DNA from: CAZAZQ01 sp964489705
GTDB taxonomy: Bacteria; Zixibacteria; MSB-5A5; GN15; FEB-12
DNA length: 43,928 nucleotides
Direction: 5' to 3'
Assembly: GCA_964489705.1 (NCBI GenBank)
Contig: CAZAZQ010000021.1
Location: 1-43,928 of the forward strand
The notes under the pieces are model-generated. The model did no database searches. It saw only the letters and a list, made by a program, of their open reading frames with translations, and was not told the DNA's origin. Of this stretch, positions 15,277-23,729 are shown piece by piece. Position numbers and translations under genes: made by a program. The stretch's first letter is position 1, and each line of letters opens with the position of its first letter.

Positions 15277-17973
15277 GTGAGACTCGACGACTTAAAAAAA
15301 TGGGCGCTCCCTGAGAGCGTTATCGAGCTGTGGCGGCAACGGCAAGGGGAGTTGCTGCTGCCTATTCAAAGAAAAGCGGTACGCCAAGGGCTGCTGGGGA
15401 AACCGGGAGAAAGAGGGGGAGATTCGTCCGTTCGGATGTTGATTTCGGCTCCCACGTCGGCGGGAAAATCGTTCTGTGGCGAGATGGCAATGGTGAAGGC
15501 GCTCACCCGCCGCCAAAAAACGGTGGTGCTGGTACCGCTGAAGTCGCTGGCGGAGCATCGGTACCGGCTGTTTCGGCAGACGTACGGAAGGTTAGGCGTC
15601 AAGAATCTCATCGTCACGGGTGATTACCCCGAAAATGACCGGAAATTTGCGCGCGGCGATTACCAGATAGCGGTCGTCATCTATGAAAAATTTGATCTTC
15701 ACCTCACGGCGGATTTGGACTCACTCAAAAATATCGGGCTGATTGTCGTCGACGAGGTACAAACCGTTTCGGAGCCGGGGCGCGGAGCCATCGTAGAACG
15801 ATTATTGACCAAGGTCCGAGCGTCCGTGTACCAGCCGTCGTTGGTCTGCCTTTCCGCTGTCATCGGCGACAGTTCTCATGCCGCCGGAAAGTTGGCGCAG
15901 TGGCTCGACGCCGCTTTGGTGGAAGAAGAACGACGACCGGTGGAACTGTTGCGCGGCATCGCCGCCGACGGAACGTTTTACTACCGTTCCTACAACAGCG
16001 GTATTGAAGGGAAAGAACCGTTTACTTCTTTTTCCTCCTCCGAAAAACTGTTCGATGCTCTCCTTCGTCATCTTGTCTCGGATTCCGGCACGAATTTGGT
16101 CTTTCTCAAGTCTCGGCGGGAAACCGTCGAAGCGGCTTTTCGGCTGGCGGCAATGGTGAACTGGCAGGAAGCGAAATCGGCGTTGGAAAAGCTGCGGGAA
16201 GAGGAACCTTCCTTCTTGGTACGCTCTCTGCGGCAGGCTCTTTCTCGGGGTGTCGCCTTCCACAATGCCGACCTCTCCCCCCGCCAGCGGCATATTGTTG
16301 AGGATGCCTTCATTGCAAAAGAAGTAAAGGTGATTTTCGCCACGACCACCCTGGCGTTGGGCGTCGATTTTCCCGCCGACACCGTCTATCTGGAAACCGT
16401 CAAGTATACGGCGGGAGAATACGGCGAGCAGCCGACTCTCATGCCGGTCAGCCGGGCGGAATTCGACAACATGACGGGGCGCGCCGGTCGTCTCAGGCCC
16501 GAGCGCACCACGCCGGGGCGTGCCGTCATCTTAGCCGAGACCGCCTTCGAGCGCGAAATCCTCTGGGAACATTACATCGCCCCGGAGCAGCCGGAACCTA
16601 TCCGTTCGGCTTTTTCCAGTATGGCGCTCGAAGACTGGGCGCTGGACATGATAGCCGGCGGCTTGGCACCGCATGAGTCTACTCTCGAAGAGCTGTTCCG
16701 CCGAACGCTATACGCCCATCTCAACCCCGACCGCAACGCACCTTCGTTCGAGAAAGCCTTGGAAAGGCTGGCTCACTGTCGGTTCATAGAGCGAAAAACG
16801 CCGGACGGTGCTTTTTCCCTCACACCGCTGGGAAAAGCGGTCGCCACCACCGGACTGTCGACGGCTCAAGCTGCTTACATGCTCAAGCGGTTATCGGAAA
16901 TTCGTTCTCACACCCTTCCGGCGTGGACAGCACTGGCGTTGAGTGCCCCGGGATGGACGCTTCCGCCGGGGATGCTCGGTCGGTTTGAACTTTCCGAACA
17001 TATTCCTCTCAAACTTCTCCACCAACACTTTGACTACTTGTTGGAAGAAGCCGCTCTTATCCTCGGCGAACCTGACAGGCGGCAAGCCCTGTCATACACG
17101 ACTGCCGCCAAGCTCAAAGCCTTTCTGTTGCTGGAACAATGGGGAAACCTCACCCCCATCCAACAGCTTGAGGAACGCTTTCATTTGCACCTCGGGCATA
17201 TCATGTCGTTGGGTGAAACCGCCGCTCATCTGGTCTCCGGTTTGGCGCGGCTGCTGGAAGCTTCCGACTACCGGAACCCGTGGAGCGACGAGCTCAAAGT
17301 TCATGCTTTCACCCTGCGCTTCGGGATTCCTCCTTCCCTGCACGAGCTCCATCACCGTTTTGGGGAAATTCTCCATCGAGGGGATTTTCTTGCCTTGCAG
17401 CGTGCCGGTATTTTCACCGCCGCCGAGTTGGCAAAGCTTTCCGCCGCCGAACTCGGGAAGCTCATCACCGGCACCAACAAAGTGAAAACACTCATAACCA
17501 CAATAAACTCATTCTCTGAGGAGGTACCTATGCAACTCAATACCAGCGTGGTCAATTCCCGCCTCTCCGCCGCGGCAATCTCGCTCCAGCCGGAATCCGT
17601 CGAAATCGACGGTTCTCTGGAACGGGAAAGGTATCTGGTCAAAATCAACGGCTTCCCGGTGTGGTTGACGGGGAAATCGTTCAAGTATTTCACCCGTCTG
17701 GCATGGTGGCGACGCCACCGGGAAAACGGCTGGATCTACAAGGAAGAGCTGGAAGTCGGTTTCAATCAGGCGCGGTACTTGTACCGGATGAAGAACGAGA
17801 TTACCTCGGTGCTCAGCCAACCGTGGGTGGTTTTCGAGAACAACCGGCTGGGGTATTACCGCTTGAATATCGACCCCTCGAAAATCCGCCTCAACTATGC
17901 CAATTTGAAACACCACCCCGACTACGAAGTACGCAGTTTGGTTGGGGAGCAAAACGCCGAACCCGTTAATTGA
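15277..17973 (+). CDS. Hel308/Ski2-like superfamily 2 helicase fused to a C-terminal winged-helix domain
   Basis: An 898-residue protein starting at GTG 15277 (AAGGGG before it); a TTG at 15229 is an alternative. Walker A is APTSAGKS (59-65), Walker B DEVQ (159-162), then FATTTLALGVDFP (motif V), and motif VI in MTGRAGRL (about 399-406). An HhH-like segment (LQRAGIFTAAELAKLSAAEL) lies near residue 715. This order matches Hel308/HelQ helicases, which unwind forked DNA during repair. Residues about 781-870 look like an OmpR-type winged helix, with WLTGKSFKYF early and NNRLGYYRLNIDP at the end. Such a domain is not part of Hel308. A strong internal ribosome binding site sits at the fusion point (17519). 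A role in DNA repair or defence is inferred. Confidence 0.8.
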   Translation: MRLDDLKKWALPESVIELWRQRQGELLLPIQRKAVRQGLLGKPGERGGDSSVRMLISAPTSAGKSFCGEMAMVKALTRRQKTVVLVPLKSLAEHRYRLFRQTYGRLGVKNLIVTGDYPENDRKFARGDYQIAVVIYEKFDLHLTADLDSLKNIGLIVVDEVQTVSEPGRGAIVERLLTKVRASVYQPSLVCLSAVIGDSSHAAGKLAQWLDAALVEEERRPVELLRGIAADGTFYYRSYNSGIEGKEPFTSFSSSEKLFDALLRHLVSDSGTNLVFLKSRRETVEAAFRLAAMVNWQEAKSALEKLREEEPSFLVRSLRQALSRGVAFHNADLSPRQRHIVEDAFIAKEVKVIFATTTLALGVDFPADTVYLETVKYTAGEYGEQPTLMPVSRAEFDNMTGRAGRLRPERTTPGRAVILAETAFEREILWEHYIAPEQPEPIRSAFSSMALEDWALDMIAGGLAPHESTLEELFRRTLYAHLNPDRNAPSFEKALERLAHCRFIERKTPDGAFSLTPLGKAVATTGLSTAQAAYMLKRLSEIRSHTLPAWTALALSAPGWTLPPGMLGRFELSEHIPLKLLHQHFDYLLEEAALILGEPDRRQALSYTTAAKLKAFLLLEQWGNLTPIQQLEERFHLHLGHIMSLGETAAHLVSGLARLLEASDYRNPWSDELKVHAFTLRFGIPPSLHELHHRFGEILHRGDFLALQRAGIFTAAELAKLSAAELGKLITGTNKVKTLITTINSFSEEVPMQLNTSVVNSRLSAAAISLQPESVEIDGSLERERYLVKINGFPVWLTGKSFKYFTRLAWWRRHRENGWIYKEELEVGFNQARYLYRMKNEITSVLSQPWVVFENNRLGYYRLNIDPSKIRLNYANLKHHPDYEVRSLVGEQNAEPVN
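17519..17532 (+). promoter_or_regulatory. Internal ribosome binding site and in-frame ATG at the helicase/winged-helix junction
   Basis: AGGAGGT (17519-17525), four bases, ATG (17530-17532), in frame with the helicase. It would give a separate 147-residue protein (17530-17973) that is the winged-helix part alone. Either the gene makes two products, or two neighbouring genes were fused by loss of a stop and kept the old start signal. Confidence 0.6.
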
Positions 17974-18055
17974 AAAAAAGATAAAGAATCTGGGCGGCGG
18001 GAAAACTTAAAGATTCAGGCTTTTCCGCAACAGCCGATAGATAAGCTATACGGCT

Positions 18056-20485
18056 ATGAATATTATTGTGCAGACAAAAAATAAACCGCTGCCTGTAACC
18101 TCGGAGAAAAAGGGCGAGTTTCCCCTGCTTTTCCTCCGCTCGGAGGTATTGTTTCCCGAATCGGTGCTGGTCGTCCCTCTTCTCCGGCAAGAAGAAATTA
18201 AGCTGGCTCGGTACTGTCTTTCTCAAGGAGTGCCGTGTGTTGCCAGCTATGCTCCGGCTCTTCCCGACGAAAGACAACATCCGACCGTCCACCAGGTAAG
18301 TACGCTGGCTCGAATCGTCGACCTCAAAGAAGAAGGGGAAGAAATTCTCCAAGTTACCCTTGAAGGGCAGCAACGGGTGGCTTTGGCGCAAGTCAATCGG
18401 AACAGTTCGTATCCCGTAGTCGTGGTTAAAAATTTCAAGAAAACCAACGGGAAAAACATCGATTTCACCACTACCATCACCACCGTCTTGAACTTAGCCT
18501 CGGAAATCATCCGCAAGCACTCAAGTTATTCGCCGGAGCTGCTGACCCTTTTATATGCTTCTCGTTCCAACCCGGCTGTTTTTGCTGACCGGGTTGCAGC
18601 CGCCATCAATTTCCCCCTTCAGGCAAAGCAAGAAATCCTCGAAGCTATCGATGTGGAGCACCGCTTCGAGTTACTTATCACCCACCTGGAACAGATTGCG
18701 AAGATGCCCCCGCATGCTCACCCCCGCTCCCAGCCAAAAACCGACCGGAAAGTCCCGTCTGACGATTATCACGGTCCCTTGGCGGAAGACATCAAGCAGA
18801 TCCGCGAACGTTTGCACCATACCCCCGGACTTCCCTCGGAAGTGGTGGCACGGGCTCTTATCGAAGTCGATCGTTTGAGTCAACTTCCCACCGCCTCCGC
18901 CGAGTACGGAGCAACCAAAGTGTATCTCGACTGGCTGCTGTCATTGCCGTGGGGAAAGTGCACGGCTGAGGATTATGACATCTCCGAAGCGGAAAAAATA
19001 CTCTCGGCAGAGTACTACGGACCCACCAGCCTGAAAGAACAAATCCTCCAACGCATCTCCGTACGCAAACTGCAAGGCGGCGCCGGAGACAGCCCGACTC
19101 TCTGCTTAATCGGGGCACCCGGAACCGGGAAAGCGTCACTGGCGAAAGCCATCGCCCACGCTTTGGGGAAAGAGTTCCTCAGAATCTCGGTCGGCGGAAT
19201 TTCCGACGTTACCGAAATTAAAGGCATGTCTCGAACGTACTTCAGCGCCCTACCGGGAAAAATCATCCGCTCGCTGCGGGAAGTGGGGTCATGCGACCCG
19301 GTGATTCTCATTGAAGACATCGACTACTTCAACCTCGATAACAACGCCACCGTCAATATGGCGCTCTTGGAGGCAATCGACAGTCGCCGCAATTCACGCT
19401 TTTTGGATAATTACTTGGGAGTTCCATTTGATCTGAGCAAGGTTTTCTTCATATGCTCGGTGCGCTCGTTTGAAGAAATCCCGGAGCAGTTCATTCCGCG
19501 CTTTGAAATTATCGAGATTCCCGGCTACATCGAAAAAGAAAAAATCGTTATCTCCAAGCGCTACCTCATTCCCAAGATGCTGAAAAAGCACGGCTTGACC
19601 AAGTCGGAAGTCAAATTTTCGGACAAAGCGCTGACTAAAATCATCACCGGTTACACCCAGGAAGCGGGGTTGCTGGCGTTTTCCCAGACGATGGAGAAAA
19701 TCTGCCGCAAGATTGCCTTGGAAAAGCTCAAAAAACCGAAAAAAGTATGGCTGATAAACGAGAAGAATCTGGAATCCTACTTGGGTCCCGCTCTTTATGA
19801 CCCGGTGCGAGCCGAAACCCTTCCGGAAATCGGTACCGCCGCCGGGTTGGCATGGACCGGCGCGGGAGGGGAACTGATGTTCATTGAAGGCTTGAAAATG
19901 AAAGGCAACGGGGACATCATCACCACCGGCTCACTTGGCGAGGTGATGCGGGAATCCATTCAGGCGGCGCACTCGTACGTGCGCTCCAAAGCGGACATGT
20001 TGGGAATCGATTTCAGCGACTTCAACGAGTTCGATGTTCATATTCACTTCCCTTCGGGCGCCATTCCCAAAGACGGTCCCTCGGCGGGAATTGCGGTTTG
20101 CCTGGTTATCGCGTCGGTCATGTCGGAACGACCGATTCGCAACGACATCGCCATGACCGGAGAGGTCACTCTGCGCGGCCGGGTGTTGCCGGTCGCCGGC
20201 ATTAAAGAAAAGATATCCGCCGCTTATCGTGCGGGGATCTATCATGTCGCCCTCCCCAAAGAAAACCAACGAAACGTCAAAGAACTACCCAAGGAAATCC
20301 TGAGGAAGGTCAAATTCACCTACATCGAACGGGTCGACGAATTGTTTGAAATCTGCCTGTTGGATTTCACACCCTCCTCGTATACGCTCGAAAAGATATT
20401 CGCCGAAGAAATCGCAAAGGTCAAACGGAAAAAAACGACCACCGGCAAGAAGCGTAAGACCATAAAAGCCAACGGAGTGAAATAA
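18056..20485 (+). CDS. lon: Lon-family protease with intact protease site but altered ATPase motifs
   Basis: An 809-residue LonA-type protein: N-terminal LON substrate domain (20-220), helical neck (240-345), AAA+ module (346-580), protease domain (590-790). The protease dyad is intact: S676 in PKDGPSAGIA and K717 in GIKEK. The pore loop TYFSALPG is kept. The ATPase site is not canonical. Walker A reads GAPGTGKAS (the Thr after Lys359 is Ala360). Walker B reads LIEDID where Lon has LLDEID. The sensor-1 Asn position is Arg470 (CSVRS). The sensor-2 Arg of AGVRGLER is replaced (AGLLAFSQ). Arg482 (arginine finger) remains. It may be an ATP-independent or regulatory Lon paralogue. No ribosome binding site; an AGCCG/CGGCT hairpin sits just before the ATG. 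It lies 82 bp after the helicase. Confidence 0.9.
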   Translation: MNIIVQTKNKPLPVTSEKKGEFPLLFLRSEVLFPESVLVVPLLRQEEIKLARYCLSQGVPCVASYAPALPDERQHPTVHQVSTLARIVDLKEEGEEILQVTLEGQQRVALAQVNRNSSYPVVVVKNFKKTNGKNIDFTTTITTVLNLASEIIRKHSSYSPELLTLLYASRSNPAVFADRVAAAINFPLQAKQEILEAIDVEHRFELLITHLEQIAKMPPHAHPRSQPKTDRKVPSDDYHGPLAEDIKQIRERLHHTPGLPSEVVARALIEVDRLSQLPTASAEYGATKVYLDWLLSLPWGKCTAEDYDISEAEKILSAEYYGPTSLKEQILQRISVRKLQGGAGDSPTLCLIGAPGTGKASLAKAIAHALGKEFLRISVGGISDVTEIKGMSRTYFSALPGKIIRSLREVGSCDPVILIEDIDYFNLDNNATVNMALLEAIDSRRNSRFLDNYLGVPFDLSKVFFICSVRSFEEIPEQFIPRFEIIEIPGYIEKEKIVISKRYLIPKMLKKHGLTKSEVKFSDKALTKIITGYTQEAGLLAFSQTMEKICRKIALEKLKKPKKVWLINEKNLESYLGPALYDPVRAETLPEIGTAAGLAWTGAGGELMFIEGLKMKGNGDIITTGSLGEVMRESIQAAHSYVRSKADMLGIDFSDFNEFDVHIHFPSGAIPKDGPSAGIAVCLVIASVMSERPIRNDIAMTGEVTLRGRVLPVAGIKEKISAAYRAGIYHVALPKENQRNVKELPKEILRKVKFTYIERVDELFEICLLDFTPSSYTLEKIFAEEIAKVKRKKTTTGKKRKTIKANGVK

Positions 20486-20551
20486 ATCCTCGCTTCTCTG
20501 CGCCTTTTCCACCCGAGGCGTGAAAGAGCAGCGGCGGACGTCAGTTTTTCC

Positions 20552-20581
20552 TTGACATCTTATCACCCTTGCGCTTATATT
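20552..20581 (+). promoter_or_regulatory. Promoter of the BACON/dockerin gene
   Basis: TTGACA (20552-20557), 18-bp spacer, TATATT (20576-20581); TTATAT one base earlier gives 17 bp. It lies about 400 bp before the start codon and so implies a long 5' leader. Confidence 0.65.
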
Positions 20582-20587
20582 ACTGTC

Positions 20588-20983
20588 GTATACTGGCAAG
20601 GGTGCCAAGCACCTACAACAATAAAGTCAAACTGTTAACTTCGCGTACACAAAAGCAGGTTTGATGAAAATTTCGTGTGGTATAAGCGGTATCCCCCTTT
20701 CCGGAAAGAGGGTTATTCCGAGGGTGTTTTCTCCCCAACGAAGGTCTGTGAGTAGTCGGAATCCGGTCATTACCGTCTAGGTAAAGGGAGGAAGTAACTT
20801 ACGAGGAGGTTCAGGTAAGTTATCGCATCGACAGCATAAAAAAGCCAAAAACACCGAAGAAGAATAAGACTTCATTTTGATACCCCATTTTTCACAAAGT
20901 CTCTCGGTAGGAAGACGGTAGGAAACAGAAAACAAAGAAGCTGAAAATATACACGTTAGCATGTTTGCACGGAGGCGCAACCA
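20588..20983 (+). promoter_or_regulatory. Long structured 5' leader of the BACON/dockerin gene
   Basis: About 395 nt without a gene lie between the promoter and ATG 20984. Visible pairing: GGTGC-CAA-GCACC (20601-20613); CTTTCC with GGAAAG near 20700; ATTCCGA (about 20714) with TCGGAAT (about 20756) enclosing a GGG...CCC hairpin; and an 8-bp stem TAACTTAC/GTAAGTTA (20795-20802 with 20815-20822) whose 12-nt loop exposes GAGGAGG. After about 20830 it becomes A-rich and unstructured up to the ribosome binding site GGAGG. I recognise no riboswitch class. Confidence 0.45.
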
Positions 20984-23311
20984 ATGAAACACAAACTAAC
21001 TTTTCTCTTGACGCTTCTGCTGGTAGCAGGAGTGTTGTCCATTACGGGACAGGCACAAGATCCCAACAACCCGGATACCCTCGAGTTGGTGTTGGTCACC
21101 GGTCCCGACGCCAACGCCGGTCAGATGAACGTCCAGATAGACATTTACGTGTACAGCGATGAGACCATCGTCGCGGCATCGTCGGGGTATACCTGGGACA
21201 ATCCGAATCTCCAGATGGACAGTGCCTTTGTCTCGCCCCTGGTAGAATCGGGATTTGATTTGGTGTGGGGCGTGTATGAGGATAATGATATCGCTACTAC
21301 CAACGCTAACCGGCACTTCCAATTAGGCGGCGCCAGCTTGTTTTCCAACATTCCCCCCGATGCCAGCGGGCGGCGGTTGTGGGCAAGTTACTACTTCACG
21401 CTTTCGGACTGGACCGTCTATGACTCTATTGTCATCGACACGCTGGCATACAGCGACGGGACGACCTACTTGTTCGTTGCCGACGGGCAGGAAACTTTCG
21501 AACCGGTCTTCACCGGCAAGCTCGTTATCTACGATCCGAATCGTCCCCAGGAAGTCAACTTGATTGTCGACCCCGATTCGCTGTACTTCCACGGCATTGA
21601 AGGCGGTTCCAGCCCGGCGGCGCAATCGTTTGTGATTAGTTCCGACGGCGATCCGCTCAATTTCAACATCGTGGAAAACATCGGATGGGCGGTTCCCAGT
21701 CCGATCCAAGGAACGACGGTACAAACTATCAACGTTCTTATCAACACCATCGGGCTGACGGCGGGGACGTATATCGACTCACTCAGAATCGATGCTGCCG
21801 GGGCAGCCAATTCTCCACAATATGTCAAGCTGGTGCTGCAACTCGATCCGCCCCCACCGGTCATCAACACCGAACCGGATGAATTTTACTTCAACGCCAT
21901 CGCCGGCGGTTCGAATCCTCCTTCCAAAACGATGACCATAACCAACACTGGCGGCGGCACACTTAACTGGACGCTGTCGCACTCCCAAAGCTGGTTGGCT
22001 CTCTCACCGATGTCCGGCACCGACTCGGGAGATGTGACCGTTTCGGTGGATATTACCGGTTTACCGTTTGGCGACTACTTCGACACCATCTTGATCAGCG
22101 ATCCTAACGCCACCAACAATCCGGATACCGCCTACGTCTACCTGACGGTAGCGTCGGATCTGCCGGTCATCAACGTCGATTCGGCATTTAATTACATCAT
22201 CGTGCCCAGCGGTGTTTCTTCGGTGCCGCCGCGGCATATCTTGGTGAAAAACGATGGCGGCGGGACAATGAACTTCTGGCTGGAAGAAACTTCCACCCGG
22301 ATTCTCTCAACCACTCCCAGCTCCGGCACGGCTCCGCAAGATGTGGAAGTGGAGTTCAAAGTCATTGGCGGCCAGGCGGGGAACGATTACTACGATACTC
22401 TCTGGGTTTACTCCAACGAAGCGATCAACTCCCCCTTCCCGGTGGTTTTCTTATTCCACTACGTCGACGACGCAGCAGAGCTGTACCTGACGAGAGACAC
22501 CATTCAGCTCAACGTCTTTGAGTGCGATATGGGTGCCGGCGTGGGCATGCCGTCGGAAACCTTCTTCATCAACAACATCGGCGGCGACGATCCTTTGGAA
22601 TTCTATCTTATTTATGAGACGGACTACTTCACTGTTAGTCAAGATTCCGGTGTGGCGCCGTTCGGCATTACAGTGACGGCACAAGATCTCCAGCTTCCCT
22701 TGGGCGCCTACTACGACACCATTCTGGTTGCCGCTCAAAAAGCGATAAACTCGCCGGAGACGCTCATCGTCCAGTTCAATATGATAGCCGGTTTGAACCA
22801 ACCGGAAATCTATCTGCCGAAAAACAGCTATACCATCCCGAGCCAGGAAAATTCCGGTCCGGCTCCGCCGAACGCCTTTGAAATTCTCAACAAGTACGGC
22901 GGCTGTATGCCATGGATGATAGAGGAAGATGTGCCGTGGATGTTCCCTAACCCGGACAGCGGCGATGTGCACGGGGTTATTGATTTGTACGTGGACGCCG
23001 CCGGATACCTCTTCGGCGAATATACCGATTCTTTCTTCGTTGTCGCACCTTCTGCGACTAATACTCCCCAGAAGGTCGACCTGCTCCTGCGGGTCTGGCG
23101 CTTCCACGGTGACTGGGATTACAACGGAGAAATAAACGTCGCCGACTTGACACAAATGGTTGACTGGCTGTTCGATTACGGGCATCCACCGGAACCGGAA
23201 TTGATTGTGGGAGATTTGAATTGCTCGCTGTCGGTTGACGTTGCCGATCTGACGTACTTCGTCAATTACCTCTTCAAGTTCGGACCGATACCGTGCGGCA
23301 ACCCATACTAA
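20984..23311 (+). CDS. Secreted multi-domain protein: cohesin-like, five BACON-like repeats, dockerin
   Basis: A 775-residue exported protein with a clear signal peptide (1-24, cleavage near GQAQDP). Residues about 28-190 look like a cohesin-type jelly roll ending in FTGKLVIYDP. Five repeats of about 90 residues follow, each with a GGG/GGD.L.F turn, a W/F..P.SG motif and a GDY.DT+.+..P.A.N.P closing strand, as in BACON/choice-of-anchor domains. Residues about 705-775 are a type I dockerin pair (DWDYNGEINVADLT and DLNCSLSVDVADLT), each binding one calcium. It probably acts outside the cell or on its surface. GGAGG precedes the ATG. A strong terminator follows. No enzyme domain is seen. Confidence 0.85.
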   Translation: MKHKLTFLLTLLLVAGVLSITGQAQDPNNPDTLELVLVTGPDANAGQMNVQIDIYVYSDETIVAASSGYTWDNPNLQMDSAFVSPLVESGFDLVWGVYEDNDIATTNANRHFQLGGASLFSNIPPDASGRRLWASYYFTLSDWTVYDSIVIDTLAYSDGTTYLFVADGQETFEPVFTGKLVIYDPNRPQEVNLIVDPDSLYFHGIEGGSSPAAQSFVISSDGDPLNFNIVENIGWAVPSPIQGTTVQTINVLINTIGLTAGTYIDSLRIDAAGAANSPQYVKLVLQLDPPPPVINTEPDEFYFNAIAGGSNPPSKTMTITNTGGGTLNWTLSHSQSWLALSPMSGTDSGDVTVSVDITGLPFGDYFDTILISDPNATNNPDTAYVYLTVASDLPVINVDSAFNYIIVPSGVSSVPPRHILVKNDGGGTMNFWLEETSTRILSTTPSSGTAPQDVEVEFKVIGGQAGNDYYDTLWVYSNEAINSPFPVVFLFHYVDDAAELYLTRDTIQLNVFECDMGAGVGMPSETFFINNIGGDDPLEFYLIYETDYFTVSQDSGVAPFGITVTAQDLQLPLGAYYDTILVAAQKAINSPETLIVQFNMIAGLNQPEIYLPKNSYTIPSQENSGPAPPNAFEILNKYGGCMPWMIEEDVPWMFPNPDSGDVHGVIDLYVDAAGYLFGEYTDSFFVVAPSATNTPQKVDLLLRVWRFHGDWDYNGEINVADLTQMVDWLFDYGHPPEPELIVGDLNCSLSVDVADLTYFVNYLFKFGPIPCGNPY

Positions 23312-23335
23312 AGCGCTAAAATATCTCTGCAACAG

Positions 23336-23366
23336 GCGCCGCTGCTTTTGGCAGCGGCGCTTTTTT
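23336..23366 (+). terminator. Intrinsic terminator of the BACON/dockerin gene
   Basis: A 10-bp GC stem (GCGCCGCTGC with GCAGCGGCGC), 5-nt loop, then TTTTTT (23361-23366). It starts 25 bp after the stop codon. Confidence 0.95.
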
Positions 23367-23595
23367 ACGGCTTCAAGCCAGGCAACTTCTTGCCCGAACA
23401 TCAATTACGCTCTTGCAGCTAAGGTATGAAAGAGGCAAGTCATTCTTTTTCATTCTCCTAAAAAACAAAACAGCTTCGCCTGAGACGGAAGGACAACTTT
23501 CCGTCCGGAATTGTGAGAAGAGGTAAACTTTGACCGTCAGACTCCGTTATTATGAATAGAAGAACGGCTGACCGACGGGGCATAGAGAGGTTGCC
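23367..23595. other. Intergenic region upstream of the M1 peptidase promoter
   Basis: No gene is seen. One clean hairpin, GACGGAAGG-ACAA-CTTTCCGTC (23484-23505, 9 bp), stands out. It has no T-run and precedes the next promoter, so it could be a regulator binding site or an old terminator. Confidence 0.4.
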
Positions 23596-23623
23596 TTGAC
23601 AAAATTGAATTATATAGTACCTT
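23596..23623 (+). promoter_or_regulatory. Promoter of the M1 peptidase gene
   Basis: TTGACA (23596-23601), 16-bp spacer, TACCTT (23618-23623). A leader of about 100 nt, ending in TTGGAGGTC, leads to GTG 23730. Confidence 0.5.
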
Positions 23624-23729
23624 ACACAGGAGAAAAGATTTTTTACTTCGTCAACCTGCCTGTAGGTTCGAAAGAGAAAAATTAAAGGTCAGCAGCAGAG
23701 AAATAACAGCAACTATTTGGAGGTCATTT

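Noticed and set aside
18033..18040. GCCGATAG as a sigma-28 promoter for lon
   Set aside because: The nearest TAAA is 21 bp upstream, outside the accepted spacing.
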